DNA from: Leucobacter musarum subsp. musarum
GTDB lineage: Bacteria; Actinomycetota; Actinomycetes; Actinomycetales; Microbacteriaceae
Assembly: GCF_001273845.1 (NCBI RefSeq)
Contig: NZ_JHBW01000087.1
Span: 744,001 to 808,000 of the forward strand
Length of the DNA: 64,000 bases
Direction of reading: 5' to 3'
The position numbers and the translations under genes were made by a program. Shown here piece by piece: positions 9,227 through 19,231 of this stretch. Within the stretch, counting starts at the first letter, position 1; every line of letters begins with the position of its first letter. The notes beneath the pieces were generated by a model, which had not been told where the DNA came from, made no database searches, and saw only the letters and a program-made list of their open reading frames with translations.

Positions 9227-10842
9227 GATCGGGTCCTTCCAAGTTTGCGGCTGATGAATCCGGTCAGCTCCGCGAGATCGGGCGAGCGCAGCAGGCGCAG
9301 CACCCCGAGATAGATGATGGTGACGATAGCGGCGACCACGAGTGCCAGCACGACGGCAACCACGGCGTTGACCTGCCCGAACTGCATGCGCAACAGCCAG
9401 GTCACGAGCAAGCCTATGCCGAGCGCCGGAATGCTCGCGAGCACGAACTTCACGATGCTGCGCAAAATGCGGAGTCCGTCCAGGGCTTGGATGCGGCGAC
9501 GCAGCAGCCAGACGGCGAGTACCGTCTCGACGATCGTGGCAAATGACCAGATTGCCGCGAAACCGAGCCCGATGTAGCGCGGCTCGACCACGAACGTCAT
9601 GCCGAACGAGAGCACGAGAACGATCGCCATCTGAATGGTCGTGAAGACGAACGGGGTGCGGGTGTCAGAGAGCGCGTAGAACGCACGCTGCACGACGAAC
9701 AGGAAGCTGTAGGCGGCCAGGCTCACGGCGTAGGCGATCAGCGGTTCGGTGAATTGGTCGACCTGCTCCTCTTTCGCTCCGACATTGATGATGCGGCTGA
9801 CAAACGGCGCCGCCGCGATGATCGCGATCGACGCGAGCATCATCACCAGCGACACCTGGCGCAGCGAGGCCGAGAGATCCTCCCGGAACTCGGCCATGCG
9901 TCGCGACTGCCCCCACTCCGCGAGCCGGGTGAAGTAGGCGGTCGCGAGCGACACCGCGATCACCGAGTGCGGCATCATGAAGATCAGCCACACCAGTTGC
10001 ATCGCGCTTGACGAGGGGCCAGCCCCTGAGCCGATCGATACGATGCGGTTCGTGAGCACACCGCCGATCTGCATCACGCCGACCATGGCGAGCGTCCAGG
10101 TGGCGATGCGCGCGGTGTGCCCGAGCCCGACACCGCGCCAGGAGAAGTCGGGACGGTAGCGGATGCCGGCTTTGCGCCAGGACGCGAAGAGCACGAGCGC
10201 CTGCGCGACGATGCCGAGGGTCGCTGAGCCCCCGAGCAGGCCGATCATCACCGGCGACCAACCCGTCACGGCGAGCAGACCCTTCGGATCCGAACCAAAC
10301 ATCACGATGAACGCGATGATGCCGGCGATAGCGATGAGGTTGTTGAGCACGGGCGCCCAGGTGAAGGGGCCGAAGATGCTGCGCGCGTTGAGCACCTCCC
10401 CCATGACCGTGTAGATGCCATAGAAGATGACCTGCGGAATGCACCAGTAGGCGAACCCCGTCGCCAGGGCGATCTGCTGTTCGCTCCAATCCGCAACCAG
10501 CACGTGCATGAGCCACGGCGCCGCCAGCATCGCGATGATTGTGATGCCGACGAGCGCCGTGGTCGCCAGAGTGAGGATCTTGTTGATGTAGCCGGCGCCG
10601 CCATCAGCTCCGTGCGCGGCCTTCACGATCTGGGGCACGAGCACGGCGTTCAACACACCGCCGAGCAAGATCATGTAGATCGTGTTCGGCAGCAGGTTGC
10701 CGTTCGCGAACGCGTCGGCCGAGAGCGAGCCGACGTTTCCGATCGCGTACGCGAGCAGCACCGCTTTCACGAGCCCGAGCACGCGCGACACCATCGTGCC
10801 CGACGCCATGATCGCGCTCGCGCGGATGAGACCAGCGGCCAT
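9223..10842 (-). CDS. murJ: MurJ/MviN-type lipid II flippase
   Basis: A 539-aa polytopic protein of the MOP superfamily with about 14 hydrophobic segments. It flips lipid-linked peptidoglycan precursor across the membrane. The N-terminus (ASGTMVSRVLGLVKAV, then LPNTIYMILLGGVLNAVLVPQ) follows the MurJ pattern, although the usual EGA of helix 2 reads GGV. It lacks the long cytoplasmic tail seen on some actinobacterial MurJ proteins. The ATG shares one base with the upstream FemAB stop (TAATG), and its stop overlaps the second FemAB. Being enclosed by two bridge-forming enzymes suggests a matched flippase; another murJ may exist elsewhere. Confidence 0.88.
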   Translation of the reverse strand: MAAGLIRASAIMASGTMVSRVLGLVKAVLLAYAIGNVGSLSADAFANGNLLPNTIYMILLGGVLNAVLVPQIVKAAHGADGGAGYINKILTLATTALVGITIIAMLAAPWLMHVLVADWSEQQIALATGFAYWCIPQVIFYGIYTVMGEVLNARSIFGPFTWAPVLNNLIAIAGIIAFIVMFGSDPKGLLAVTGWSPVMIGLLGGSATLGIVAQALVLFASWRKAGIRYRPDFSWRGVGLGHTARIATWTLAMVGVMQIGGVLTNRIVSIGSGAGPSSSAMQLVWLIFMMPHSVIAVSLATAYFTRLAEWGQSRRMAEFREDLSASLRQVSLVMMLASIAIIAAAPFVSRIINVGAKEEQVDQFTEPLIAYAVSLAAYSFLFVVQRAFYALSDTRTPFVFTTIQMAIVLVLSFGMTFVVEPRYIGLGFAAIWSFATIVETVLAVWLLRRRIQALDGLRILRSIVKFVLASIPALGIGLLVTWLLRMQFGQVNAVVAVVLALVVAAIVTIIYLGVLRLLRSPDLAELTGFISRKLGRTRS

Positions 10843-11915
10843 TAGTAGTACGGATCCTTCCGGAGGGCGAGCGAGGCGCGCCGCGCGAGACGGTCGCCGA
10901 GCGTGACCCATGCACGATACGGCAACGACCTGAGCGGCAGGTCGAACGCCCCCGCGTAGTCGGTGATCTCAGACGCAAACGAACGCTTGAACTGGCCCAC
11001 GCCGAACAGCGGGTGCTCCCGGTCGTCGGCGCGGTCGGCGGGCGGTGCTCCGCACAGGTCGTGCACCACGGCACCGCGCTCGTTGGCCCAGCGCAGCACC
11101 TCCCATTGCAGCGCGTGCGAGGCGCCGTACGCCGTTTTCGCGCGCACCGAGGCGCCGTCTTTGTAGGTCGTCTTCGCGCCGAGCCCCATCGCATACGCAC
11201 CGGCGACGAGCGCGCCGTCGCGATGCGCGAGGAACATCTGTCCCTGCCCCGCCGCTGAGAACTCTCGCCAGAACTCCCGGTAGTACTGCTCGGAGCGCAG
11301 CACGAAGCGGCCTTCAGCGGTCTCCTGCAGCAGCCGATAGAGCTGGGCCGCGTGTTCGGGGGTCGCATCGACCCGGGTCACGACGATGCCGTCGCGGCGG
11401 GCCCGGTTGATGGCGTTGCGAGCCTTCTTACCGAGACGCGCGAAGACGTCGTCTTCGGTTCCGGAGACATCGACCAAGATGGTCGACGGGTTCGGGATGA
11501 TGCGCACGGTGCTCGCGTACCCGGCACCTTGGATCTCAGGCACCGCGGCCAGCCCGAGCCGGGGCTCGATCTTCGCCAGGAACGCGCCGCGTGAGCGCGC
11601 CAGCTCTCCGATCGCGCCGGCCGCCTCGAGCACCTCATCCGTGCCCTCAGCAGAGGGCCCGGCCGGCACGTGCCACCATGAGCCGAGCAGCGGCACCCGC
11701 TTCGCGAGCACGCCGACGGCCAGCGACGGGCGACCGGGGCGCTCGACAACCACCGCGAGATCCTTGTACCGGTTCTGCGTACGCTTCACGGTGAGGTATT
11801 CGGCCCCCTGCCAGACCTCGCCACCGCCCGGGTTCGCCGCGATGAGCGCATCCCAGTCGGCGCGCTCGGCGGCGGTGGCCAGGCGCGCATGCGCACCCGC
11901 CGAAGCATGAGCCAC
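10842..11915 (-). CDS. FemAB-family peptidoglycan bridge aminoacyltransferase (first of two)
   Basis: A 357-aa FemA/X-type transferase, clearly diverged from its neighbour at 8192. Motifs: GGEVWQGAEYLTVKRTQNRYK near residue 30, FARLGKKARNAINRARRDGI near 140, YRLLQETAEGRF, REFSAAGQGQMFLAHRDGALVAGAYAMGLGAKTTYKDGAS and HALQWEVLRWANERGAVVHDLCG. The GTG start lies 4 bases past the rnj stop, so it is probably in the rnj operon. Two non-identical FemAB proteins suggest sequential addition of two bridge residues or different substrates; that is inference. Confidence 0.88.
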   Translation of the reverse strand: MAHASAGAHARLATAAERADWDALIAANPGGGEVWQGAEYLTVKRTQNRYKDLAVVVERPGRPSLAVGVLAKRVPLLGSWWHVPAGPSAEGTDEVLEAAGAIGELARSRGAFLAKIEPRLGLAAVPEIQGAGYASTVRIIPNPSTILVDVSGTEDDVFARLGKKARNAINRARRDGIVVTRVDATPEHAAQLYRLLQETAEGRFVLRSEQYYREFWREFSAAGQGQMFLAHRDGALVAGAYAMGLGAKTTYKDGASVRAKTAYGASHALQWEVLRWANERGAVVHDLCGAPPADRADDREHPLFGVGQFKRSFASEITDYAGAFDLPLRSLPYRAWVTLGDRLARRASLALRKDPYY

Positions 11916-11919
11916 GGCG

Positions 11920-13596
11920 TTACACCACCACCACGACGGGAACGATCATCGACTTGCGGCGCAGCTTCGTGCCGACCCACCGTCCGACGGTGCGGCGCGT
12001 GATCTGCTGCAGCGCGTGCTGATCGGTGACGCCTTCCTTCATCGCCTGCTCGAGCGCATCGGCGATCTGCGGCTTGATCTTGTCGAAGACCCGGTCGTCT
12101 TCGGCGACCCCTTTGGCGTGCACCTCGGGGCCCGAGACGATCTGACCGAGGCTCGTCTCCACCACCGTGATGACGGAGATGAAGCCCTCTTCGGCGAGCG
12201 TGCGGCGATCGCGCAGGTCGTCGTCGGTGACGCGCCCCACGCTCTTGCCGTCGACGTAGATGAAGTCGATCTCGAGCTGCCCCACGGTGCGTGCGACGCC
12301 GTCGACCAGGTCGACGACGGTGCCGTTCTCGGCGATGACGGTGCGGTTCTGGGGCACACCGGTCTCGATCGCGACGCGAGCGTTCGCGATGAGGTGACGG
12401 TACTCGCCGTGAATCGGCATGACGTTCTTCGGGCGCACGATGTTGTAGCAGTACATGAGCTCGCCCGCGGAAGCGTGCCCCGAGACGTGCACCTTGGCGT
12501 TGCCCTTGTGCACGACGTTCGCACCGAGCTTCATGAGTCCGTTGATGATGCGATAGACCGAGTTCTCGTTGCCCGGGATCAGGCTCGAGGCCAGAATCAC
12601 GGTGTCACGGGGGCCGATCTCGACCTGGTGCTCCTGGTTGACCATGCGCGAGAGCACGGCCATCGGCTCGCCCTGCGAACCGGTCGACATGTAGACGATG
12701 CGATCGTCGGGGATGTCGCCGCTCTTCTTCAGGTCGACCAGCACGCCCTCGGGCACGGTGAGGTAGCCGAGGTCAGACGCGATCTTCATGTTGCGCACCA
12801 TGGAGCGGCCAAGCAGCACGACGCGGCGGCCGTTCTTCTGCGCGGCGTCGAGCACCTGCTGCACGCGGTGCACGTGGCTCGAGAAGCTCGCGACCACGAC
12901 CTTGCCCGGCGCCTTTTCGATCACGCGCTCGAGCACCGGCCCGATGTCCTTCTCCAGTGCGGTGAAGCCCGGAACCTCGGCGTTGGTCGAGTCGGTCATG
13001 AAGAGGTCGACGCCTTCTTCGCCCAGGCGGGCGAAGGCGCGGAGGTCGGTGATGCGGCCGTCGAGCGGCAGCTGATCCATCTTGAAGTCGCCGGTGCCGA
13101 TGACGAGGCCGGCCTCGGTGCGAATCGCGACCGCGAGCGCGTCCGGGATGGAGTGGTTCACCGCGATGAATTCGAGATCGAACGGACCGGTGGTGATGCG
13201 ATCGCCCTCGGCGACCACGCGGGTCTCCGGGCGAATGCGGTGCTCCTTGAGCTTCGCCTCGACGAACGCGAGCGTCAGCTTCGAACCGATCAGCGGAATG
13301 TTCTCGCGTCGCTTGAGTAGATACGGCACTGCGCCGATGTGGTCTTCGTGACCGTGGGTGAGCACGACCGCGACGATGTCGCCGAGTCGGTGCTCGATCT
13401 TCGAGATATCGGGCAGGATCAAGTCCACGCCGGGCTGGTGCTCCTCGGGGAAGAGCACACCGCAGTCGACCACGAGCAACTTGCCGTTGATCTCGTAAAC
13501 GGTCATGTTGCGACCGACTTCGCCGAGACCACCGAGCGGAGTGATGCGCAGGGTTCCCGCCTCGAGCTTGGGCGGGGTCATTACGGGGTTGGGCAC
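11920..13596 (-). CDS. rnj: Ribonuclease J
   Basis: A 558-aa metallo-beta-lactamase/beta-CASP nuclease with 5'-exo and endonuclease activity in RNA decay. The metal motif is LTHGHEDHIGA (about residues 80-90), with later ligands at NHSIPDA, GTGDFKMD and, in the beta-CASP part, VHVSGHASAGEL. The beta-CASP domain spans about 230-400 and a C-terminal domain follows. Start: GTG with AGGAGG four bases upstream; an ATG five codons in is an alternative. It follows dapA by 15 bases, the normal actinobacterial dapA-rnj pairing. Confidence 0.95.
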   Translation of the reverse strand: MPNPVMTPPKLEAGTLRITPLGGLGEVGRNMTVYEINGKLLVVDCGVLFPEEHQPGVDLILPDISKIEHRLGDIVAVVLTHGHEDHIGAVPYLLKRRENIPLIGSKLTLAFVEAKLKEHRIRPETRVVAEGDRITTGPFDLEFIAVNHSIPDALAVAIRTEAGLVIGTGDFKMDQLPLDGRITDLRAFARLGEEGVDLFMTDSTNAEVPGFTALEKDIGPVLERVIEKAPGKVVVASFSSHVHRVQQVLDAAQKNGRRVVLLGRSMVRNMKIASDLGYLTVPEGVLVDLKKSGDIPDDRIVYMSTGSQGEPMAVLSRMVNQEHQVEIGPRDTVILASSLIPGNENSVYRIINGLMKLGANVVHKGNAKVHVSGHASAGELMYCYNIVRPKNVMPIHGEYRHLIANARVAIETGVPQNRTVIAENGTVVDLVDGVARTVGQLEIDFIYVDGKSVGRVTDDDLRDRRTLAEEGFISVITVVETSLGQIVSGPEVHAKGVAEDDRVFDKIKPQIADALEQAMKEGVTDQHALQQITRRTVGRWVGTKLRRKSMIVPVVVVV

Positions 13597-13611
13597 TGGG
13601 CCTCCTGTTTG

Positions 13612-14589
13612 TTAGCGGGTGGTGCCTGCGATCTGGGGCAGGGCACCGCCGGCAGCCGCGTTGCGGTCCGGCCTGAAGTTCGAGAGGTCGACACCCGGGA
13701 AGTCCTTGATGAGGGCGAGCTCGTCTTCGATGAGCGCCGCCTCCCACTCTTCCGGGCCGACGAGGGGCAGCCGCACGCGCGGGCTGCCGATACGGCCGAG
13801 GCCGTGGAGGATGTACTTGGCGGCGACGGTACCCGGCACGTGGGTCATGACCGCGCGAACCAGCGGTTCGAGTCGCTGATGCACTTCGCGCGCCGTGTGC
13901 AGGTCACCGGCGTTCACCGCATCGATGATGGTGCGGTACGGTGCTGCGGCGATGTTGGCTGTCACGCCGATGAGCCCGGTGGCGCCGATCGAGAGGTGCG
14001 GCAGCACGTTCGCGTCATCGCCGGAGAAGTACATGAGATCGGTCTGGTTCAGCACGCGACTGACCTCACTGAAGTCGCCCTTGGCGTCTTTCACAGCGAG
14101 GATGTTGGGGTGCTTCGCGAGCCGCAGGATCGTCTCGTACTTGATCGGCACACCGGTGCGGCCGGGAATGTCGTACAGGATGACCGGCAGGTCGGTCGCG
14201 TCGGCGACCATGCGGAAGTGCGTCAGCAGCCCCGCCTGGGTCGGCTTGTTGTAGTACGGCGTGACGATCATGACGCCGTCAGCGCCGGCCTTCTCGCTGG
14301 CGCGGTACAGCTCGATTGCGTGCGCGGTCTCGTTCGACCCGCCGCCCGTGATGATCTTGGCGCGCCCACCCGACACCGACTTCGCGACCTCGACGAGCTT
14401 GAGCTTCTCGGGGTCGGTCAGCGTGCTGGTCTCGCCGGTCGTGCCGGTGACCACGATGCCGTCCGCACCGTTCGAGATGCAGTCGTCGATGTGCTTCTCG
14501 GTCGCGGCCCAATCGACTTCGCCATCAGCTTGGAACGGCGTGATGAGAGCAACAAGGACCTGACCGAACGGATTCTCTGGGTGTGCCAC
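13612..14589 (-). CDS. dapA: 4-hydroxy-tetrahydrodipicolinate synthase
   Basis: A 325-aa class I aldolase that condenses pyruvate and aspartate semialdehyde, the entry to the lysine and diaminopimelate pathway. Motifs: LVALITPF at the N-terminus, VVTGTTGETSTLT (pyruvate-binding TT), VTPYYNKPTQAGLLTHF (catalytic Tyr), ILYDIPGRTGV and LAVKDAKGD (Schiff-base Lys). A Pro/Ala-rich tail lengthens it slightly. Start: GTG (VAHPENP); a GTG two codons earlier is possible and the frame to 14703 overlaps folA. A TAGCCT element 7 nt upstream suggests leaderless initiation. It supplies the same pathway as dapB at 19.2 kb. Confidence 0.94.
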   Translation of the reverse strand: MAHPENPFGQVLVALITPFQADGEVDWAATEKHIDDCISNGADGIVVTGTTGETSTLTDPEKLKLVEVAKSVSGGRAKIITGGGSNETAHAIELYRASEKAGADGVMIVTPYYNKPTQAGLLTHFRMVADATDLPVILYDIPGRTGVPIKYETILRLAKHPNILAVKDAKGDFSEVSRVLNQTDLMYFSGDDANVLPHLSIGATGLIGVTANIAAAPYRTIIDAVNAGDLHTAREVHQRLEPLVRAVMTHVPGTVAAKYILHGLGRIGSPRVRLPLVGPEEWEAALIEDELALIKDFPGVDLSNFRPDRNAAAGGALPQIAGTTR

Positions 14590-14596
14590 GAACACT

Positions 14597-14602
14597 AGGC
14601 TA
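14597..14602 (-). promoter_or_regulatory. -10-like TAGCCT element before dapA
   Basis: Minus-strand TAGCCT lies 7 nt before the dapA GTG, inside the 23-bp folA-dapA gap. Confidence 0.4.
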
Positions 14603-14612
14603 CCGGACGATC

Positions 14613-15125
14613 TCACACGGAACGCGCGCGGCCCCAGCGTTCGAAGCGGTATGCGAGCCCGGTGCGCGAGATTTGCGGGGTGCCGGGGTCCACGAGTTGC
14701 CACTCCGGGCCGATCTCGGGCGCGAAGGTGTCGGCGTCTGGCACGTCGAGGTCGATTTTCGTCACCACAAGTTCATCTGCGATCGGCATGGCCGCTCGGT
14801 AGAGTTGCCCGCCGCCCATGACCCACACGCGATCTGCGGGTTCGGTTTCACCCGCGAGCGCAGCGATGGCATCATCGAGCGAGCTCACCACGCGCGCACC
14901 CGGGGCGTCGAACACGGGGTTGCGCGTCACCACCAGGTTCGCGCGGCCCGGCAGCGGCCGGAATCGCTCCGGCAGCGATTCCCAAGTGCTGCGCCCCATG
15001 ATGACGGGCGCGCCGAGGGTCTGCTCTTTGAAGAACGCGGCGTCTTCGGGCAGACGCCAGGGCATGTCACCATCGCGGCCGATCGCTCCGGCGCGGGCCT
15101 GCGCCCAGATCATTCCGATGCGCAC
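14613..15125 (-). CDS. folA: Dihydrofolate reductase
   Basis: A 170-aa NADPH-dependent reductase that regenerates tetrahydrofolate. Motifs: AIGRDGDMPWRLPED (the PW loop with the catalytic acid), PVIMGRSTWESLP, and RVWVMGGGQLYRAAM (NADPH site). It starts at a GTG two bases after the thyA stop, so thymidylate synthase and the enzyme that recycles its folate product are co-expressed. An internal ATG (MIWAQ) five codons later is a weaker alternative. Confidence 0.93.
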   Translation of the reverse strand: MRIGMIWAQARAGAIGRDGDMPWRLPEDAAFFKEQTLGAPVIMGRSTWESLPERFRPLPGRANLVVTRNPVFDAPGARVVSSLDDAIAALAGETEPADRVWVMGGGQLYRAAMPIADELVVTKIDLDVPDADTFAPEIGPEWQLVDPGTPQISRTGLAYRFERWGRARSV

Positions 15126-15127
15126 GG

Positions 15128-15937
<810 letters not shown>

Positions 15938-15944
15938 GAGCAGG

Positions 15945-15950
15945 AGTCTA
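15945..15950 (-). promoter_or_regulatory. -10-like TAGACT element before thyA
   Basis: Minus-strand TAGACT lies 7 nt before the thyA GTG, in the 43-bp gap after the cyclase gene. It is the clearest leaderless promoter candidate of this region. Confidence 0.5.
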
Positions 15951-15980
15951 TCGCGGCTCGGGCTCGGCTTCGGCCCGATG

Positions 15981-16949
15981 TTAGGCCCCGTCGCCGTCGT
16001 TCGCTTTGCGCGCACGCTTCGCGGTGAGCATGCCGAGATCGGCGCGCGAAATGAACGCGTCCGCGCTTTCGCCGGGCAGCCACTCGGCGATTCCGTACGA
16101 CCAGCCGGGGGTCGGAATTTCTCGGTGCAGACGCGCCGCGATGGTCTGCGCCATGTCGGCGTCGGCATCGACGAGCAGCAATGCGAACTCGTCTCCGCCG
16201 AAGCGGGCGAAGACGTCGCCGGGGCGGCAGCGATCCTGCATCTGCGTCGCGAAGTCGCGCAGCACGCGATCGCCCTCGGAATGCCCCAGTCGATCATTGA
16301 TCAGTTTGAAATCGTCGAGATCGAGGTAGACGAGCGTCACCGGTCGGCCACTGCGCTGCGATCCCGCGACCTCGCGTTCAAGCAGTCGTGCGAATCCGCG
16401 CGAATTCCACACGTCGCAGAGCGGGTCGGTCAGCGACGCGCGTTCGAGACGACGCTTAAACAGGCCGATGAGCTCCCCGAGCAGCAGACCCGTCGTCGTG
16501 AGCGTGAGCAGCACCGACGACATCTCCACGCCGTGACGCAGCAGGATGAACAGGTCGACGAACCCGATCCATGCGTAGCCGAGCAGACGCGCGAACCACA
16601 TCGGGAAGAACCAGACGAGGTAGAGAAAGAACGGCCCGAACAAGAGCGCCGTGTTCAGGGCGCGCACGCGATCGGGGGCCAGCAGCACCGAGGGAACCAC
16701 CACCAGGAAAGCGGCCACCATGAGGATGCCCGCTGCCGTCGCAGAGAAGCGCTCCCCCGCGATCGCGACCGCGACGGCGAGCACCAGGCAGGCCAAAGCG
16801 ACCGCGACGAGATCGGGTCGCCGATCGCCCGGCGGCAGGAACAGCGTCGCGTTGACGCCCGCGAAGAGCATGCCCGCGGCAAGGAACGCGAGCGTCGCGA
16901 TCGAGCGATCATTCTGGCGCGCACGAATCCTGTGAATCACCGCGATCAT
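15981..16949 (-). CDS. Membrane-anchored diguanylate cyclase (GGDEF)
   Basis: A 322-aa protein with about five hydrophobic segments (residues 15-140) and a GGDEF domain (about 155-310) that makes cyclic-di-GMP. The active site reads FGGDEFA. An RxxD inhibitory site (RPGD) lies exactly five residues before GGDEF, so product feedback is likely. Upstream motifs [14 protein letters not shown] and [13 protein letters not shown] are intact. The C-terminus is somewhat short after GIAEW. It lies between the APC permease and thyA, with no sensory domain beyond the membrane part and no EAL or HD-GYP protein in the window. Confidence 0.9.
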   Translation of the reverse strand: MIAVIHRIRARQNDRSIATLAFLAAGMLFAGVNATLFLPPGDRRPDLVAVALACLVLAVAVAIAGERFSATAAGILMVAAFLVVVPSVLLAPDRVRALNTALLFGPFFLYLVWFFPMWFARLLGYAWIGFVDLFILLRHGVEMSSVLLTLTTTGLLLGELIGLFKRRLERASLTDPLCDVWNSRGFARLLEREVAGSQRSGRPVTLVYLDLDDFKLINDRLGHSEGDRVLRDFATQMQDRCRPGDVFARFGGDEFALLLVDADADMAQTIAARLHREIPTPGWSYGIAEWLPGESADAFISRADLGMLTAKRARKANDGDGA

Positions 16950-17015
16950 GCCCCACCCGTCTGTCAGAGATCTGATCCTATGTCATGACCGGTGAACATG
17001 CACTTGGAATGCCGC

Positions 17016-17041
17016 GCGGCGCACGACGAATCGTGCGCCGC
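17016..17041 (-). terminator. Hairpin terminator after APC permease
   Basis: GCGGCGCACGA pairs with TCGTGCGCCGC (11 bp) around a CGAA tetraloop, 20 bases past the permease stop. Confidence 0.6.
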
Positions 17042-17060
17042 CGACCGGGAGCCCGTGAAA

Positions 17061-18659
17061 CTACGAGCCGAGGCCGTCGTCGAACACCGGCATGGCCGAG
17101 GTGTCGCTCGATGCATCGACGCGCGCGAGCACCCCGCCCCGGAAGAACGCCGGTGACGCCTTCGCCTGGAGCAGCATCAGCACGACACCGATGGCAAGCA
17201 CGGCGACACCGATGATGCCGACGAGCCCCACTCCAGCAATACTGCTGCCAGACCCGGCCTCCGGGTCCATCGCGTCGATGGTGGTCTTCACGAACACGAT
17301 CAGCAGCAGCAGACCGCCGATACCCGGCAGCACGAGCTTCGAAATTACCGAGCCGACGCCCTCGCGCACCGCCGTCTTGCGGAAGTACCAGGGGCTCGCG
17401 AGTGCCGTGATGCCGTAGTAGAAGCACACCATCATGCCGAGCGCCGTGATCGTGTCCCACAGCACGTCCTCGCTGATGAACCGCATCACCGCATAGAACA
17501 CGGAGGCGACGATCGACGAGAGCAGCAGCGCGATGTGCGGCGACTTGTACTTCGGGTGCACCCGCTTGATCGCTGCGGGCAGCGCGCGGTAGTGCGACAT
17601 CGCGAGCAGGGTGCGCGCGGGCGAGATGGCGGTGGAGTTGATCGAGGCCATGGCGCTCACGAGAATCGCGAGCGACAGGAGGATCGCCGCCGGCCCCATC
17701 ACGGGATGCGCGAGGGCGGCGAAGACGTTCTCCACGATCGCGGAGTTGCCGAGGCCCGTCGGCCCATCGCCGAGACCCGCGTAGGCGACCGTCGCCGTCG
17801 CGGTGCCGACGTAGAGTACGAGAAGAATACCGATGAGGATCATCGCCGCTTTGCTCTCGGTCGAGAGCCGACCCTTCGACGGCTTCGTCTCCTCCCCCAT
17901 CGTGAGCACGGTGTCCCAGCCCCAGTAAACGAAAATCGAGACCGCGATGCCCGCGGCGAAGGCGCTGAAGCTCGACACTTCGAACGGGTTGAACCACGAG
18001 AGCTCAGGGGTACGGCCCTCGACGTTGGCGGGGTCACCCGAGCCGACGAACATCGCGACGATGAACCAGATCATGACCGCCATCTGGAAGACGACCGTGA
18101 CGTACTGGAAGATCTTGGTCGAGGTCATGCCCCGGTACGAGATGAACGTCGCGAGGGCCATGAACCCGAGGCACACCGCAATGTTGATGAATTTGTTGGT
18201 CGCGAGCTCCGCGATCGAGTGATCGTTCATCAGAATGCTGAGCGACTGGAACAGGAACTCCACGGCAATGCCGGCGAGGTTCGACAGCACGAGCACCGTG
18301 GCGGCGATGAGGCCCCACCCGGCCATCCACCCGATCCAGGGGCCAAACGCGCGAGTCGCCCAGGTGAACGAGGTGCCGGAGTCGGGCATCGCCGTGTTCA
18401 GCGCGCGATAGCCGAGCGCGACGAGCAGCATCGGAATGAAGCCCATCAGGAAGATCGCGGGGGTCTGATAGCCGACTTCGCTGGCCGCCGGCCCGACCGC
18501 TGCCGTGAGGGTGTATGCCGGGGCGCACGTCGAGAGGCCAATGACGAGGGCACCCAGCACGCCGACCGTGCCGGAGGGGAGCCCCTTCTTGCTGATTCCG
18601 CTGACGGAATCGAGCGTCCGCGTCGCGGGCTCCGGTGCGTTGAGATCGTACTTCGCCAT
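17061..18659 (-). CDS. APC-family amino-acid/amine permease
   Basis: A 532-aa secondary transporter with about 12 membrane helices. The first reads LGALVIGLSTCAPAYTLTA, and an AFGPWIGWMAGW segment follows in the third. It resembles the group of actinobacterial permeases for amino acids, polyamines or ethanolamine (SYRGMTSTKIFQYV, YWGWDTVLTMGEETK, SINSTAISPARTLLAMSHYRALPAAIKRVHPKYKSP). The ATG has GGAAAGG upstream. It appears monocistronic, with a terminator downstream. Substrate is not determinable. Confidence 0.85.
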   Translation of the reverse strand: MAKYDLNAPEPATRTLDSVSGISKKGLPSGTVGVLGALVIGLSTCAPAYTLTAAVGPAASEVGYQTPAIFLMGFIPMLLVALGYRALNTAMPDSGTSFTWATRAFGPWIGWMAGWGLIAATVLVLSNLAGIAVEFLFQSLSILMNDHSIAELATNKFINIAVCLGFMALATFISYRGMTSTKIFQYVTVVFQMAVMIWFIVAMFVGSGDPANVEGRTPELSWFNPFEVSSFSAFAAGIAVSIFVYWGWDTVLTMGEETKPSKGRLSTESKAAMILIGILLVLYVGTATATVAYAGLGDGPTGLGNSAIVENVFAALAHPVMGPAAILLSLAILVSAMASINSTAISPARTLLAMSHYRALPAAIKRVHPKYKSPHIALLLSSIVASVFYAVMRFISEDVLWDTITALGMMVCFYYGITALASPWYFRKTAVREGVGSVISKLVLPGIGGLLLLIVFVKTTIDAMDPEAGSGSSIAGVGLVGIIGVAVLAIGVVLMLLQAKASPAFFRGGVLARVDASSDTSAMPVFDDGLGS

Positions 18660-18772
18660 GTCACCTTTCCAGACTTCGGGGCATCATTGCGCGCTCCAGA
18701 ATGCTCCGGACGTGGTGGCCCGGGCATCGAGTCTATGCAGGTGGATAGTGATTCACGAAACGGTGGAGGACC

Positions 18773-19231
18773 TCACCGAAGATCCTGTCGTTCAAGCGCG
18801 ATTGCTTGACGAATCGCACCCCTCGCGCGCTTCCGATCCCCGCACGCGTCGTAGACAATTCCGAGGCGCATCCAGTCGCGCCACGACTCGGGCGCGGCTT
18901 CGACGGCGTCGCGGTAGCGCGGGAACGCCGCGTCGGCGTCCGCGCGATCCGGCCTCCCGGACGGGTGGGTGGCCACCGGTTCTTCGGGGAGCGCTCCCTC
19001 GGCTTGCAAACGATCCGCCAGACGCGTCGCCGAGCTGCCGAAGCGTATTTCGCGGAGCAGCGCCCACGCACCGATGAGCGGCAGCACGAGCATTGCAGCA
19101 CCCATCACGATCGCAACGACCTCGCCGGAACCGAGCAGGGCGATCGCACGGATGCCGACGAACACGAAGTAGAGCACGAGCACGGCGCTCATGATCGTGA
19201 CGCCAATGATGGCTCGGGTGCGGCCGCTCAC
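18773..19231 (-). CDS. Small membrane protein with TPR-like tail, dapB-linked
   Basis: A 152-aa protein with two hydrophobic helices (about residues 8-30 and 37-60) and a C-terminal segment resembling one tetratricopeptide repeat (YRDAVEAAPESWRDWMRLGIVYDACGDRKRARGAIRQAIALE). The GTG start overlaps the dapB stop by 4 bases. Proteins of this kind often follow dapB in related actinobacteria; I know of no assigned function. Bases 18660-18772 hold only the upstream region of the permease gene. Confidence 0.8.
   Translation of the reverse strand: MSGRTRAIIGVTIMSAVLVLYFVFVGIRAIALLGSGEVVAIVMGAAMLVLPLIGAWALLREIRFGSSATRLADRLQAEGALPEEPVATHPSGRPDRADADAAFPRYRDAVEAAPESWRDWMRLGIVYDACGDRKRARGAIRQAIALERQDLR

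Noticed and set aside
13612-14703. Longer dapA beginning inside folA
   Set aside because: The added N-terminus is not DapA-like; the GTG at 14589 gives the family's usual start and has a -10-like element at the right distance.
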